Origin: an uncultured Alphaproteobacteria bacterium
GTDB lineage: Bacteria; Pseudomonadota; Alphaproteobacteria; Caulobacterales; Hyphomonadaceae
Direction of reading: 5' to 3'
Length of the DNA stretch: 64,000 nucleotides
Assembly: GCA_903831255.1 (NCBI GenBank)
Contig: CAIKWZ010000043.1
Span: 124,001-188,000 of the forward strand
Shown: positions 8,524-17,195 of the stretch, piece after piece
How positions within the stretch are numbered: position 1 is the first letter of the stretch
Layout of the letters: each line of letters starts with the position of its first letter
Position numbers and translations under genes: made by a program
The notes under the pieces: model-generated
The model's database searches: none
What the model saw: the letters and a program-made list of their open reading frames with translations, nothing else
What the model was told of the DNA's origin: nothing

Positions 8524-10203
8524 ATGTCGACAGAAGCTCATCACGGCGCCGCCGACGATCACGGCCACGCCCATGATCATGGCCATGACGATCACCACGA
8601 TCCGAAGTGGTACAGCCCTTCCCGCTGGTTGTTCTCAACCAACCATAAGGATATCGGGACCCTGTATCTCATCTTCGCCCTGTTCGCGGGCATAGTGGGA
8701 ACGGCCTTCTCCGGGTTTATGCGGGTCGAGCTCATGGAGCCGGGTCTCCAGCTGTTCGATGGCAAGGCGTTCGGCGGCTTCTTCGGTAACGAGCACGATT
8801 ATAACGTGATCACGACCATGCACGGCCTGATCATGATCTTCTTCATGGTCATGCCTGCTTTGATCGGCGGCTTCGGCAACTGGTTCGTGCCCCTGATGAT
8901 CGGCGCGCCTGACATGGCGATGCCGCGAATGAACAATATCTCCTTCTGGCTCCTTCCAGCGTCGTTCTTCCTGCTGGTTCTCTCGATGTTCGTCCCAGCT
9001 CAGGCGACGGGCGATGCGACCGGCTTCGGGGGCGGCTGGGTGCTTTATCCGCCGCTGTCCGGGACGGCCGGCCACAGTGGTCCGGCGATGGACCTCGTGA
9101 TCCTCTCCCTCCACGTCGCAGGCATCTCCTCTATTCTTGGGGCGATCAACTTCATCGTCACCATCCTGAACATGCGCGCTCCGGGCATGACCCTGCACAA
9201 GATGCCTCTGTTCGCCTGGTCGATGCTGGTGACGGCCTTCCTTCTGGTTCTGGCCCTCCCGGTTCTCGCGGGCGCTCTCACCATGCTCCTGACCGACCGG
9301 AACTTCGGATCGAAGTTCTTCGTGCCTGCCGGCGGCGGGGATCCGGTGATGTTCCAGCACCTGTTCTGGTTCTTCGGCCATCCTGAAGTTTACATCATGA
9401 TCCTGCCGGGCTTCGGCATTGTCAGCCACGTGGTCTCGACGTTCTCGCGTAAGCCGGTCTTCGGTTACCTCGCTATGGCGTACGCCATGGCCGCGATCGG
9501 CATCATCGGCTTCATCGTTTGGGCTCACCACATGTACACGGTGGGCATGAACGTGAACCTCAAGGCCTACTTTGTCGCCGCGACAATGGTCATCGCCGTT
9601 CCGACGGGCGTGAAGATCTTCTCGTGGATTGCGACGATGTGGGGCGGCTCGATCGAGTTCAAGGTCCCGATGCTCTGGGCGATCGGCTTCATCTTCCTGT
9701 TCACCGTGGGCGGCGTCACCGGCGTCGTTCTGGCGAACGCCGGCGTCGACCATGCTCTGCACGACACGTACTACGTGGTGGCTCACTTCCACTACGTGCT
9801 GTCGCTCGGAGCGGTCTTCACCCTCTTCTGCGGTTGGTACTACTGGTTCGAGAAGATCTGGGGCGTCAAATACAACGGCGTTCTGGCCGGGCTGCACTTC
9901 TGGTTCATGTTTATCGGCTCGAACATGATCTTCTTCCCGCAGCACTTCCTTGGCCTTCAGGGGATGCCCCGCCGTTATGTCGACTACACGCCCGCTTTCG
10001 AACAGTGGCATTACTGGTCGACCATGGGCTATTTCGTCATGCTGGTAGGGATGGCGTTCTTCTTCCTCTCCCTGGTCGAGGCGGCGATCCGTCGCCGCAA
10101 GGCGGAAGCCAATCCCTGGGGTGAAGGCGCAACCACGCTTGAGTGGACCCTGTCCTCTCCTCCGCCCTTCCACCAGTTCAACGATCTTCCCAGAGTCAGA
10201 TAG
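8524..10203 (+). CDS. ctaD: Cytochrome c oxidase subunit I
   Basis: A 559-residue, 12-helix catalytic subunit. Ligands seen: His100 and His423 for low-spin heme a, His421 for heme a3, and the CuB/Tyr site in the stretch from His279 to Tyr290 (FGHPEVY), where Glu288 and Tyr290 mark it as an A1-type enzyme. The D-channel loop [20 protein letters not shown] and the K-channel lysine in FSRKPVFGY are present. An unusual N-terminal extension (residues 6-25) is made almost only of His, Asp, Gly and Ala before the conserved [15 protein letters not shown]. The ATG follows the ribosome site AGGGAG. The complex couples O2 reduction to proton pumping. Confidence 0.97.
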   Translation: MSTEAHHGAADDHGHAHDHGHDDHHDPKWYSPSRWLFSTNHKDIGTLYLIFALFAGIVGTAFSGFMRVELMEPGLQLFDGKAFGGFFGNEHDYNVITTMHGLIMIFFMVMPALIGGFGNWFVPLMIGAPDMAMPRMNNISFWLLPASFFLLVLSMFVPAQATGDATGFGGGWVLYPPLSGTAGHSGPAMDLVILSLHVAGISSILGAINFIVTILNMRAPGMTLHKMPLFAWSMLVTAFLLVLALPVLAGALTMLLTDRNFGSKFFVPAGGGDPVMFQHLFWFFGHPEVYIMILPGFGIVSHVVSTFSRKPVFGYLAMAYAMAAIGIIGFIVWAHHMYTVGMNVNLKAYFVAATMVIAVPTGVKIFSWIATMWGGSIEFKVPMLWAIGFIFLFTVGGVTGVVLANAGVDHALHDTYYVVAHFHYVLSLGAVFTLFCGWYYWFEKIWGVKYNGVLAGLHFWFMFIGSNMIFFPQHFLGLQGMPRRYVDYTPAFEQWHYWSTMGYFVMLVGMAFFFLSLVEAAIRRRKAEANPWGEGATTLEWTLSSPPPFHQFNDLPRVR

Positions 10204-10211
10204 AGCCTGAC

Positions 10212-10236
10212 GGGGCCCTCCTTCGCGGAGGGCTCC
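10212..10236 (+). terminator. GC-rich hairpin between ctaD and ctaB
   Basis: Arms 10212-10221 and 10227-10236 pair over 10 bp (core GCCCTCC/GGAGGGC, one G-U) with a five-base loop TTCGC. No T-run follows, so it is more likely a processing or partial-attenuation stem that lets the three main subunits be made in excess over assembly factors than a full terminator. Confidence 0.5.
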
Positions 10237-10260
10237 GTTCGCGGCCGAGCGGGTTTTGTG

Positions 10261-11211
10261 ATGTCGGACGCCTCCGCTTCCAGCCTTTCACCGGTCGCCG
10301 GTCCCGCGACGGCAATGGACTATGTGCGGCTGATGAAGCCGCGTGTGATGTCGCTGGTGGTGTTCACGGCGCTGGTCGGGCTTGCGGCGGCGCCGACGGA
10401 CATGAACCCTCTGATGGCCGCGATCGCCGTGCTCAGCGTCGCGCTCGGGTCGGGCGCCGCCGGCGCTCTGAACATGTGGTATGACGCCGATATCGATGCC
10501 GTGATGGCCCGGACCGTGACCCGGCCGGTGCCCGCAGGCCTGGTGCCTCCTTCCGAGGCGCTGGCGTTCGGGCTCATTATGTCGGTTGTGTCGGTCGTTC
10601 TGATGCTGCTCGCCGCAAACCTGCTGGCGGCCTCGCTTCTGGCGTTTTCGATCTTCTTCTATGCCGTTGTGTACACCATGTGGCTGAAGCGTTCGACCGC
10701 AGAGAACATTGTGATCGGCGGAGCGGCCGGAGCCTTTCCGCCGGTGATCGGCTGGGCGGCGGCGAGCGGGTCGACGCCTCTGGAGGCTTGGCTCCTCTTC
10801 GGTCTCATCTTTCTCTGGACCCCTCCGCATTTCTGGGCGTTGTCGCTCTGGACATCGAAGGAGTACGAGCGCGCCGGGGTGCCGATGCTGCCGGTGACGC
10901 ACGGCGCTCAGGAAACGCGCCGCCGCATCCTGATCTACACCCTCATCTGCGCGCCCTTCGCTCTTCTGCCGGTGGCCTTCGGACTGGGAGGATGGCTTTA
11001 TCTGGTAACCGCGGTCATCGCTGGCGCAGCGTTCGTAGCGGGGGCTGTGCGCGTGTTTGCAAGTCGGGCGGGCGATCCGTACGGGTTGGCCGACATGGGG
11101 CGGGCGCGACAACTCTTCGCGGTGTCGATCATCTATCTCTTTGTTCTCTTCGCTGCGATCCTGGCGGAACAGACACTTCCGATCCATGTGGCGGTTGGAG
11201 GATTGTCATGA
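10261..11211 (+). CDS. ctaB: Heme O synthase (protoheme IX farnesyltransferase)
   Basis: A 316-residue UbiA-family membrane prenyltransferase that adds a farnesyl group to heme B to make heme O, the precursor of heme A for this oxidase. The prenyl-diphosphate motif NxxxDxxxD is Asn71-Asp75-Asp79 (NMWYDADID), followed by the conserved RTVTRP. The second motif region reads FWALSLWTSKEYERAGVPMLPV. Eight or nine helices can be traced. ATG 10261 is used; the preceding in-frame GTG is also possible. The stop overlaps the next ATG as ATGA. No heme A synthase (ctaA) is in the window. Confidence 0.95.
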   Translation: MSDASASSLSPVAGPATAMDYVRLMKPRVMSLVVFTALVGLAAAPTDMNPLMAAIAVLSVALGSGAAGALNMWYDADIDAVMARTVTRPVPAGLVPPSEALAFGLIMSVVSVVLMLLAANLLAASLLAFSIFFYAVVYTMWLKRSTAENIVIGGAAGAFPPVIGWAAASGSTPLEAWLLFGLIFLWTPPHFWALSLWTSKEYERAGVPMLPVTHGAQETRRRILIYTLICAPFALLPVAFGLGGWLYLVTAVIAGAAFVAGAVRVFASRAGDPYGLADMGRARQLFAVSIIYLFVLFAAILAEQTLPIHVAVGGLS

Positions 11212-11378
11212 GTGAAGCGAGAGATACCGGCGAGCGGGTGACCCTGACGCCTGAGCAGGCCGCCGCCCGCAAACGCAGGGGGCAGTGGATAGCTCTCGCC
11301 CTGTTCGCTTTTGTGATTCTGCTCTTCGTGATCACAATGACGAGGATTGGCGCAGACGTGGTGGTGAGGGACCTATGA
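11208..11378 (+). CDS. Small single-helix membrane protein of the oxidase operon (CoxF-like)
   Basis: A 56-residue protein with a charged N-terminus (RVTLTPEQAAARKRRGQ) and one membrane helix (WIALALFAFVILLFVITM). Its start overlaps the ctaB stop and its own stop overlaps the ctaG start, both as ATGA, so all three are translated as a unit. In other alphaproteobacteria a small protein named CoxF sits in the same place between ctaB and ctaG. I place it there by position, size and layout. The molecular role is not established; help with Cox11/CtaG function or subunit insertion is a guess. Confidence 0.8.
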   Translation: MSEARDTGERVTLTPEQAAARKRRGQWIALALFAFVILLFVITMTRIGADVVVRDL

Positions 11379-11941
11379 ACAGGCGTTCAAGGCTGACCCT
11401 GGTTGGAGTGTCCTCCGTAGCGGCGGCAATGCTGATTCTGAGTTTCGCCGCCGAGCCGCTGTATTCGACGTTCTGCCGCGTGACGGGCTTCGGCGGCACG
11501 ACGCAGGTGGCGGTCAAGGCGCCCGATCGCGTTCTGGATCGCACGGTTCGCGTCCGCTTCGATGCCAACGTGGACCCGGCCGCCCCCCTGGCGTTCACGG
11601 CGGTGGAGCCTTTCATCGAGGCGAAGCTCGGAGAGACGGTTCTGAGTTTTTATGAGGTGACCAACACCTCGGACGGTCCGGTGGCGGCCATGGCGTCTTA
11701 TAATGTCGCTCCGCACAAGGCCGGCGTTTATTTCAACAAGATCGAGTGCTTCTGTTTCAAGAAGAAGATTTTCCAGCCGGGCGCCAGCGAACGCCTTCCG
11801 GTGATTTTCTACGTCTCGCCCGACATGGACAAGGATCGTCTGGCGGATGATGTGCGTTCGATCACGCTTTCCTATACTTATTTTCTTGCCGACGACGTTC
11901 CCCAGACGGCGAGGCTTGAGGACGCATCCGCAGTCTATTAG
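11375..11941 (+). CDS. ctaG: Cytochrome c oxidase assembly protein CtaG/Cox11
   Basis: A 188-residue protein with one N-terminal membrane helix and a periplasmic immunoglobulin-like copper domain. It delivers copper to the CuB site of subunit I. The copper motif CFCF is at Cys125 and Cys127 (IECFCFKK), and the third conserved cysteine is Cys34 (STFCRVTG). The following GASERLPVIFYVSPD is also typical. ATG 11375 overlaps the preceding stop as ATGA; a longer frame upstream overlaps the small protein gene and is not protein-like. Confidence 0.95.
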   Translation: MNRRSRLTLVGVSSVAAAMLILSFAAEPLYSTFCRVTGFGGTTQVAVKAPDRVLDRTVRVRFDANVDPAAPLAFTAVEPFIEAKLGETVLSFYEVTNTSDGPVAAMASYNVAPHKAGVYFNKIECFCFKKKIFQPGASERLPVIFYVSPDMDKDRLADDVRSITLSYTYFLADDVPQTARLEDASAVY

Positions 11942-12017
11942 ACCGGCGGTAGATTTGGATTCATCTGGGCGGGTGACTCAGTCCTGAGCGACCCGCGACA
12001 ACCGAAGGGCTGGACCT

Positions 12018-12926
12018 ATGGCCGACGGCGCCGTGAAACACGACTACCACCTGGTGAAGCCGAGCCCGTGGCCGCTTCTGGGTTCGATCGGCATTCTTCT
12101 GCTCGCTCTGGGCGGGGTGGCCTACATGAAGGGCCTCTTCGGCATCGAGAAGGGGACGATCTGGGCGCCCCTGCCGGGCTTTGTCTTTATCGTCTGGGTC
12201 CTCATCGGCTGGTGGGGGGACGTCATCAAGGAAAGCCGGGGCGGCGACCATAAAGAGGTCGTTCAGATCTCTCTGCGCTACGGCATGGTGCTGTTCATCG
12301 CCTCCGAGGTCATGTTCTTCGTGGCCTGGTTCTGGGGCTTCTTCGAGATGGCGATCTTTCATGATCTCCGCGCCTCGGGTCATTATGACCTCGCCAACCC
12401 GGATCTCGAGGCTCTGAAGGGCTGGGCGACCTGGCCGATCACCCAGATCACGCCTGAGGGTCCAGAGCAGATCCATACGTTTGATCCCTTCCACCTTCCT
12501 CTCATCAACACGCTGATCCTTCTGCTCTCGGGCACGACGGTGACGTGGGCGCACCATGCGCTGCAGGTGGGCGACAGGAAGTCGGCGAAGTGGGGTCTTC
12601 TTCTGACGGTGATACTTGGCGTCTGTTTCACCGCTCTGCAGGTTGTCGAGTATGGCGAGGCTGGGTTCTCCTATGACGGGTCTCTCTATGGATCCGCCTT
12701 CTTCATGGCGACCGGCTTCCACGGCGCGCATGTCGTCATTGGGACGATCTTCCTGGCGGTCTGCCTCTTCCGTCTCATGGCGGGCGGCATGAAGCCTGAG
12801 AAACACCTCGGTTTCGAATTCGCCGCCTGGTACTGGCACTTCGTCGACGTGGTGTGGCTCTTCCTCTTTGCTTTCGTGTACGTCGCCCCCCATGTGATCT
12901 GGCCGGGCGGTGCAGGGGTTCACTGA
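12018..12926 (+). CDS. ctaE: Cytochrome c oxidase subunit III
   Basis: A 302-residue, seven-helix subunit III, which stabilises the proton uptake path of subunit I. Conserved features include HDYHLVKPSPWPLLGS at the N-terminus, the helix-III stretch SEVMFFVAWFWGFFE, Glu211 in QVVEYGEAGF, His235 in ATGFHGAHV and Tyr272-Trp273-His274 in the last helix. The start is preceded by a weak AGG site. A second, degenerate subunit-III-like gene follows 34 nt downstream. Confidence 0.96.
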   Translation: MADGAVKHDYHLVKPSPWPLLGSIGILLLALGGVAYMKGLFGIEKGTIWAPLPGFVFIVWVLIGWWGDVIKESRGGDHKEVVQISLRYGMVLFIASEVMFFVAWFWGFFEMAIFHDLRASGHYDLANPDLEALKGWATWPITQITPEGPEQIHTFDPFHLPLINTLILLLSGTTVTWAHHALQVGDRKSAKWGLLLTVILGVCFTALQVVEYGEAGFSYDGSLYGSAFFMATGFHGAHVVIGTIFLAVCLFRLMAGGMKPEKHLGFEFAAWYWHFVDVVWLFLFAFVYVAPHVIWPGGAGVH

Positions 12927-12960
12927 TCTGTCTTTCCCTGAACGTTGAGGGTCCCTGGTT

Positions 12961-13554
12961 ATGAAGGCATCGCCTTTTCTCTGGGGATTTCTCATCGTGC
13001 AGGCGGCGGTCTTGGGCCTTTGGGCGCCGGTTCTGCTCTCGGCGTTCAGCTCCGATGAACTCGTATCTTCGACGGTACAGATCTGGAGCCGGAGCGGAGA
13101 GGCGCAGGAGGCGGCGCGTCCCTTCAGGCCTTCGGGCGGACTTCTGACAGCGACGCTTTTCAGCCTTGGATCCTGCGCGGCCCTCTTCGTGGGGCGCAAT
13201 GACTTCCGCGCAGGGATGCCGGTGAGAAGTCTCGTCTATCTCGCCATCGCCCTTGTCACCGGCGCGGCCGGGATCGCCTTCATCGCGGCCGAGTGGACGA
13301 ACGCGGTCATGTTTCCCGCAGGCTCGCTCAATGTGGCCATCCTCTACATGGCGACCCGGACCTGGATGATGCAGGTCTTTCTGGCCTACCTGATCCTTCT
13401 CATTTACGCCGCCCTGGTTGCGCTGGGACTTGCGACCCGAGAGCGTTCCTTCGGATGGGAGCTGGCGGTGGTGAACTGGTGGATCTGCGCGGGCGTCTGG
13501 GTCGCGCTCTACGCCTTCGCCTACCTGATCCCCCCAATGCTGACCGGCCCCTGA
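12961..13554 (+). CDS. Degenerate subunit-III-like membrane protein (CtaE paralogue)
   Basis: A 197-residue hydrophobic protein with about five helices (residues 5-28, 60-78, 88-110, 137-158, 168-191). Its residues 91-191 align to CtaE residues 191-291 with no gaps at a constant offset of 100. Shared positions include Glu111/211, Gly-Ser-Leu 121-123, Met-Ala-Thr 130-132, Gly165, Glu167, Trp173, Trp180, Ala185-Phe186, Tyr188 and Pro191, roughly a quarter of positions by eye. The two conserved histidines of CtaE (235 and 274) are tryptophan here (135 and 174). The first two helices of CtaE appear shortened to one. It is not the small DUF983 protein found at this place in some relatives. Most likely a diverged accessory subunit or assembly protein of the oxidase. 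Confidence 0.7.
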   Translation: MKASPFLWGFLIVQAAVLGLWAPVLLSAFSSDELVSSTVQIWSRSGEAQEAARPFRPSGGLLTATLFSLGSCAALFVGRNDFRAGMPVRSLVYLAIALVTGAAGIAFIAAEWTNAVMFPAGSLNVAILYMATRTWMMQVFLAYLILLIYAALVALGLATRERSFGWELAVVNWWICAGVWVALYAFAYLIPPMLTGP

Positions 13555-13696
13555 GACGCCCGGATCGGCGCATCGGGCGCCCGAGCGAGGCGAGATGGCC
13601 GGCTTCGGCGGCAAAACCCGGGAACCAGGAGCGATTCCCCGCTCCGGCGCGCTTCGGGGGCTAGCGCCAGGCGCGTCCCGGCACTAAACGCGTGTC

Positions 13697-14407
13697 ATGG
13701 TCTTTCGTCCGCTTCCGGTTCTGTCCCTTTTTACTCTCCCCCTTCTTGCGGCGCTCATCTGGCTCGGCCTCTGGCAGCTTCAGCGGGCGGAATGGAAGGT
13801 CGGGCTCATTGAGGCCTATGAACGGGCAGCCTCCGCTCCCGCCTCGACGGCCGAAACCGTGCTGTGCGGCGAGCCGCCCGCATCCGGTCTGAGCGTTTCG
13901 CCTCCGTCCGTCGAGCCACGGGCGCTCAGGATCTTCGGCCATGATCTGCAGGGGGCCGCCGGCTGGCGGCTCTTCTCACCGGCCTATGTGTGCGGATCCG
14001 ATCGTCCCCCTGTCCTGGTCGAAGCAGGCTTTGAACCGTTGCCGCTCGGCGGAGAGATCGCCTCGCAGGCGCCCGTGCCGACGAGCCTTCCGGATCGGTT
14101 TTTGACGGATCTCTGGCCCTCGAAGCCGCTGATGGCGGCTGTCAACGCGTCCGATCGAAACGAGTGGTACTGGTTCGATCCCGCGCCGATGGCCGACGCA
14201 TTGGACGTGGCCGAGCTGCGAACAGACATCGTGCTCCTCGCCGCCTCGCAGATGCCGGACTTCCTCACCCGAACCCCTCCCGTTCGGCATATCGGCTATG
14301 CTGTGACGTGGTTCGGTATGGCGATCGCTCTTCTGGCCTTCTATCTGGTCTTTCACCTTCGGGCTGGACGCCTGCGGCTGACAAGAGACGGAAACTCTCC
14401 CTCATGA
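13697..14407 (+). CDS. SURF1-family oxidase assembly protein
   Basis: A 236-residue protein with a helix at each end and a periplasmic domain between, the SURF1 layout. Conserved marks are LGLWQLQRAEWK after helix 1 and the C-terminal RHIGYAVTWFGMAIALLAFYLVF. SURF1 proteins assist heme a insertion into subunit I. The middle region is divergent. The stop overlaps the thrC start as ATGA. A 142-nt gap after the subunit-III-like gene contains no obvious gene. Confidence 0.9.
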   Translation: MVFRPLPVLSLFTLPLLAALIWLGLWQLQRAEWKVGLIEAYERAASAPASTAETVLCGEPPASGLSVSPPSVEPRALRIFGHDLQGAAGWRLFSPAYVCGSDRPPVLVEAGFEPLPLGGEIASQAPVPTSLPDRFLTDLWPSKPLMAAVNASDRNEWYWFDPAPMADALDVAELRTDIVLLAASQMPDFLTRTPPVRHIGYAVTWFGMAIALLAFYLVFHLRAGRLRLTRDGNSPS

Positions 14408-15792
14408 TGTACCGGTCCACACGCGGCGCGCCTTCCCAGATAGACTTCGTCGAAGCCAGCCTCCTCGGGCTGGCGCCCGACGGAGGGCTGTATACGCCGA
14501 TCGTCTATCCGGCCCTGACGCCGGGCGCGTCGCACCTGTCCTATGTGGAGACAGCCGTGAAGGTGATTTCCGCCTTCGCCGGCGCCTCGCTTCCCGAGGA
14601 CGTGATCCGCACCCTTGCTGAAAAGGCTTACGCGCCGTTCGCGCATGCCTCGGTTGCGCCTCTGACGCAGGTCGGGGCCGGCCGTTGGATGCTCGAGCTC
14701 CATCATGGCCCGACGCTCGCGTTCAAGGACGTGGCGATGCGTCTGATCGCGCAGCTCTACGATTATGTCCTGGGTCTGCGCGGCGAGCGCATGACGATCC
14801 TCTGCGCAACCTCCGGAGACACGGGCGGGGCGGCGGCAAGCGCCTTCGCCGGGGCAGAGCATGTCGACATCGTCATCCTTCACCCCTTGAATCGGGTCTC
14901 GCCGACCCAGCGACTGTTCATGACGGCGACCGGCGCCGACAATGTGCACAATCTTGCCCTTGAAGGCGATTTCGACGGGACCCAGGCGATCCTCAAGCAG
15001 CTTCTCTCCGATGAGCCCTTCCGCCGGCGTACGTCGCTGGCGGCGGTCAATTCGATCAACTGGACCCGAGTGGCGGCCCAAAGCGTCTACTTTGCTCAGG
15101 CGCAGGCCCAGCTGGGGGCCGCAACGCCGATCCGCTTCGTGGTGCCGACCGGCAATTTCGGAGATGCGCTCGCCGCGTATGTCGCATACCGCTGCGGGCT
15201 TCTGAACGGTTTCGACTGTGTGGCAGCCGTCAACGCCAATGACGCGATGGCTCGTCTGCTTGCAGGCGAGCCTCTGGTGAGAGGGTACACCCATCCGACG
15301 CTCTCGCCGGCCATGGATATTCAGCTCCCGAGCAACTTTGAGCGTCTGCTGTTTGAGGCGGTCGATCGGGACGGGGCCGCCGTCGCCCGCGCCTATGGAG
15401 ACCTCGCCTCCGACGGCGCCGGTCGTCTGCCGCAGGCGGCTGCAGCGGCATTCCGGACGATGGGTTTTTCCGCAGAGCGCGTCGATGACGCCGAAACGCT
15501 TGAGGAGATGCGGCGCACGTACGCCGAGACCGGCTGGGTCGTGTGCCCGCATACGGCTGTCGGTCTCGCAGCTGCGCGCCGGGGGTCTGAGAGGGAGGGG
15601 GCCATCGTGACCCTTGCGACGGCGCACGCTGCGAAATTCCCGGAGACCGTCGAGCAGGCGCTCGGCATACGACCTGGCCTTCCCGACCGGGTGGGCGATC
15701 TTTACTCCCGGCCCGAACGCTTTGAGGTGGGGCCGATGTCGCTTGCCTTCGTGCAGGACCGGATCGAGAGTGTTGTCAGGGCGAAATCATGA
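14404..15792 (+). CDS. thrC: Threonine synthase
   Basis: A 462-residue PLP enzyme that converts O-phosphohomoserine to threonine in the cytoplasm. The N-terminus MMYRSTRGA and GLAPDGGLYTP are typical. The PLP lysine is Lys108 in LAFKDVAM, preceded by the conserved HHGPT. The phosphate-binding loop is in ATSGDTGGAAASAF, and NSINWTRV and VPTGNFGD follow. ATG 14404 overlaps the SURF1 stop. Its place between SURF1 and an M16 peptidase is a known synteny of this bacterial group, not a functional link to respiration. Confidence 0.95.
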   Translation: MMYRSTRGAPSQIDFVEASLLGLAPDGGLYTPIVYPALTPGASHLSYVETAVKVISAFAGASLPEDVIRTLAEKAYAPFAHASVAPLTQVGAGRWMLELHHGPTLAFKDVAMRLIAQLYDYVLGLRGERMTILCATSGDTGGAAASAFAGAEHVDIVILHPLNRVSPTQRLFMTATGADNVHNLALEGDFDGTQAILKQLLSDEPFRRRTSLAAVNSINWTRVAAQSVYFAQAQAQLGAATPIRFVVPTGNFGDALAAYVAYRCGLLNGFDCVAAVNANDAMARLLAGEPLVRGYTHPTLSPAMDIQLPSNFERLLFEAVDRDGAAVARAYGDLASDGAGRLPQAAAAAFRTMGFSAERVDDAETLEEMRRTYAETGWVVCPHTAVGLAAARRGSEREGAIVTLATAHAAKFPETVEQALGIRPGLPDRVGDLYSRPERFEVGPMSLAFVQDRIESVVRAKS

Positions 15793-17066
15793 CCGCGGGG
15801 GAAGCGACCCGGCGCGTGATCGTCCTCGAGAACGGCGCGCGTATCGCCCTCGATCCGATGCCCCATCTTCGAACCGCTTCGGTCGGCGTGTGGCTGGCCG
15901 CCGGAGCGCGAAACGAACCCCCGGAACGCAACGGTCTCGCTCATTTTCTTGAACACATGGCGTTCAAGGCGGCTGCGGGCCGGGACGCGCGCGAACTTGC
16001 CGAGGCGGTCGAGAGACGCGGCGCCGTGATGAATGCGTCCACAGATCATGAACGCACGAGTTATTATGTCCGCTGCCTGAGCGATGACGCCCCCGATATG
16101 CTGGACGTCGCCCTCTCGCTGGTGTTCGCCCCTGAGCATCCGCCGGCGGAGATCCCGAGAGAAAAGGGGGTTGTGCTTCAGGAGATCGGCGAGGCGGCGG
16201 ATCAGCCTGATGATCTGGTGATGGAGCTGGCGCAGAGCGCGAACTTTCCCGGCCATTCGCTTGGTCGTCCGATCCTTGGCGCGCCCGCGACACTCATGGC
16301 TGTGACCCGTGAGGATCTGTTCGCCTTCGCCGCTGAACACTATACCCCTGAGCGAACGGTCGTCTCCCTCGCCGGCGCATTTGATCACGCCGAGGTTGAG
16401 GCCCGGGCCCGGCGCTGGCTTGAGACGCGGCCCTCAAGGCCCTCTTCGGAGAGTATCCCGCCGTCTCTGCCGGTTTCTGCAGCCAGAACCGCCGAACGCG
16501 ATCTTGAACAGTGCCACCTTGTTCTGTCCCGCACGACCACCAACGCGCGGGCGGCGGACCGTTACGCAGCCCGTCTCCTGGCTGAGATCCTGGGCGGGGG
16601 AATGGCGTCGCGACTGTTTCAGGAAGTCCGGGAGGCTCGCGGTCTCGCCTACACGATTGACGCCTCCTGCGAGCAGTACACCGATGCCGGCCGGCTGAGC
16701 GTCTATGCCGGATGCGCCCCGGAGGATGGGGCGGAAGTCGCGCGGATCACGGCCTCTATCTGGGAGGATCTCGCATCCAAGGGGCCGACCGCTGCCGAAC
16801 TGGCCCGCGCCCAGGCCGTCATGAAGGCCTCTTTTGCGATGTCGTCTGAAGGGCCGGCGGCGCGGGCCGGGTCGTCCGCCCACGAGCTTTTGACCTTCGG
16901 GCGCCTGGTCGAAATCGGGGAGGTGCTCGATCTCGTCGATGCCGTGACGCAGGAGGATGTCAGACAGGCCGCCGAGGCAGCCTGTCTCGGGCCGTCGGTG
17001 GCGGCAGCGGTCGGCCCCCGGGCGGGTCTCGGGGCTGCCGAGATCTTCGCGGCTCAGAGCGCCTGA
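15789..17066 (+). CDS. M16-family zinc peptidase (mitochondrial-processing-peptidase-like)
   Basis: A 425-residue pitrilysin-family protease. The inverted zinc motif HxxEH is His52-Glu55-His56 (HFLEHMAFK), with the distal glutamate expected in the helix after the RGAVMNAST block. The C-terminal half carries the usual glycine-rich loop (LLAEILGGGMASRLFQEVREARGLAY). Single-gene M16B proteins of this type in alphaproteobacteria are the closest bacterial relatives of the mitochondrial processing peptidase. No signal peptide is seen, so it is probably cytoplasmic. The start overlaps thrC as ATGA, so the two are cotranslated. Confidence 0.93.
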   Translation: MTAGEATRRVIVLENGARIALDPMPHLRTASVGVWLAAGARNEPPERNGLAHFLEHMAFKAAAGRDARELAEAVERRGAVMNASTDHERTSYYVRCLSDDAPDMLDVALSLVFAPEHPPAEIPREKGVVLQEIGEAADQPDDLVMELAQSANFPGHSLGRPILGAPATLMAVTREDLFAFAAEHYTPERTVVSLAGAFDHAEVEARARRWLETRPSRPSSESIPPSLPVSAARTAERDLEQCHLVLSRTTTNARAADRYAARLLAEILGGGMASRLFQEVREARGLAYTIDASCEQYTDAGRLSVYAGCAPEDGAEVARITASIWEDLASKGPTAAELARAQAVMKASFAMSSEGPAARAGSSAHELLTFGRLVEIGEVLDLVDAVTQEDVRQAAEAACLGPSVAAAVGPRAGLGAAEIFAAQSA

Positions 17067-17154
17067 AGGAGAGCCTGAGCCGCCTCGATGTCCGGTTCGA
17101 CCGTTCTGCGGGAAGGCCTTGCCAAGACCGGGTCTTGGGGGATGATGGAGCTTC

Positions 17155-17172
17155 GGGGGCCGCAGAGCCCCC
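17155..17172 (+). terminator. Hairpin after the M16 gene
   Basis: GGGGGC (17155-17160) and GCCCCC (17167-17172) flank a six-base loop, 89 nt after the M16 stop and 24 nt before the EAL gene start. It probably ends or attenuates the long ctaC-to-M16 transcript. No T-run follows. Confidence 0.45.
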
Positions 17173-17195
17173 TCCTGAAAGGATGATGGTCGCTT

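Noticed and set aside
12961-13554. DUF983 protein, expected at this place in the oxidase operon
   Set aside because: No CxxC-type motif and wrong length; the protein aligns with CtaE instead.
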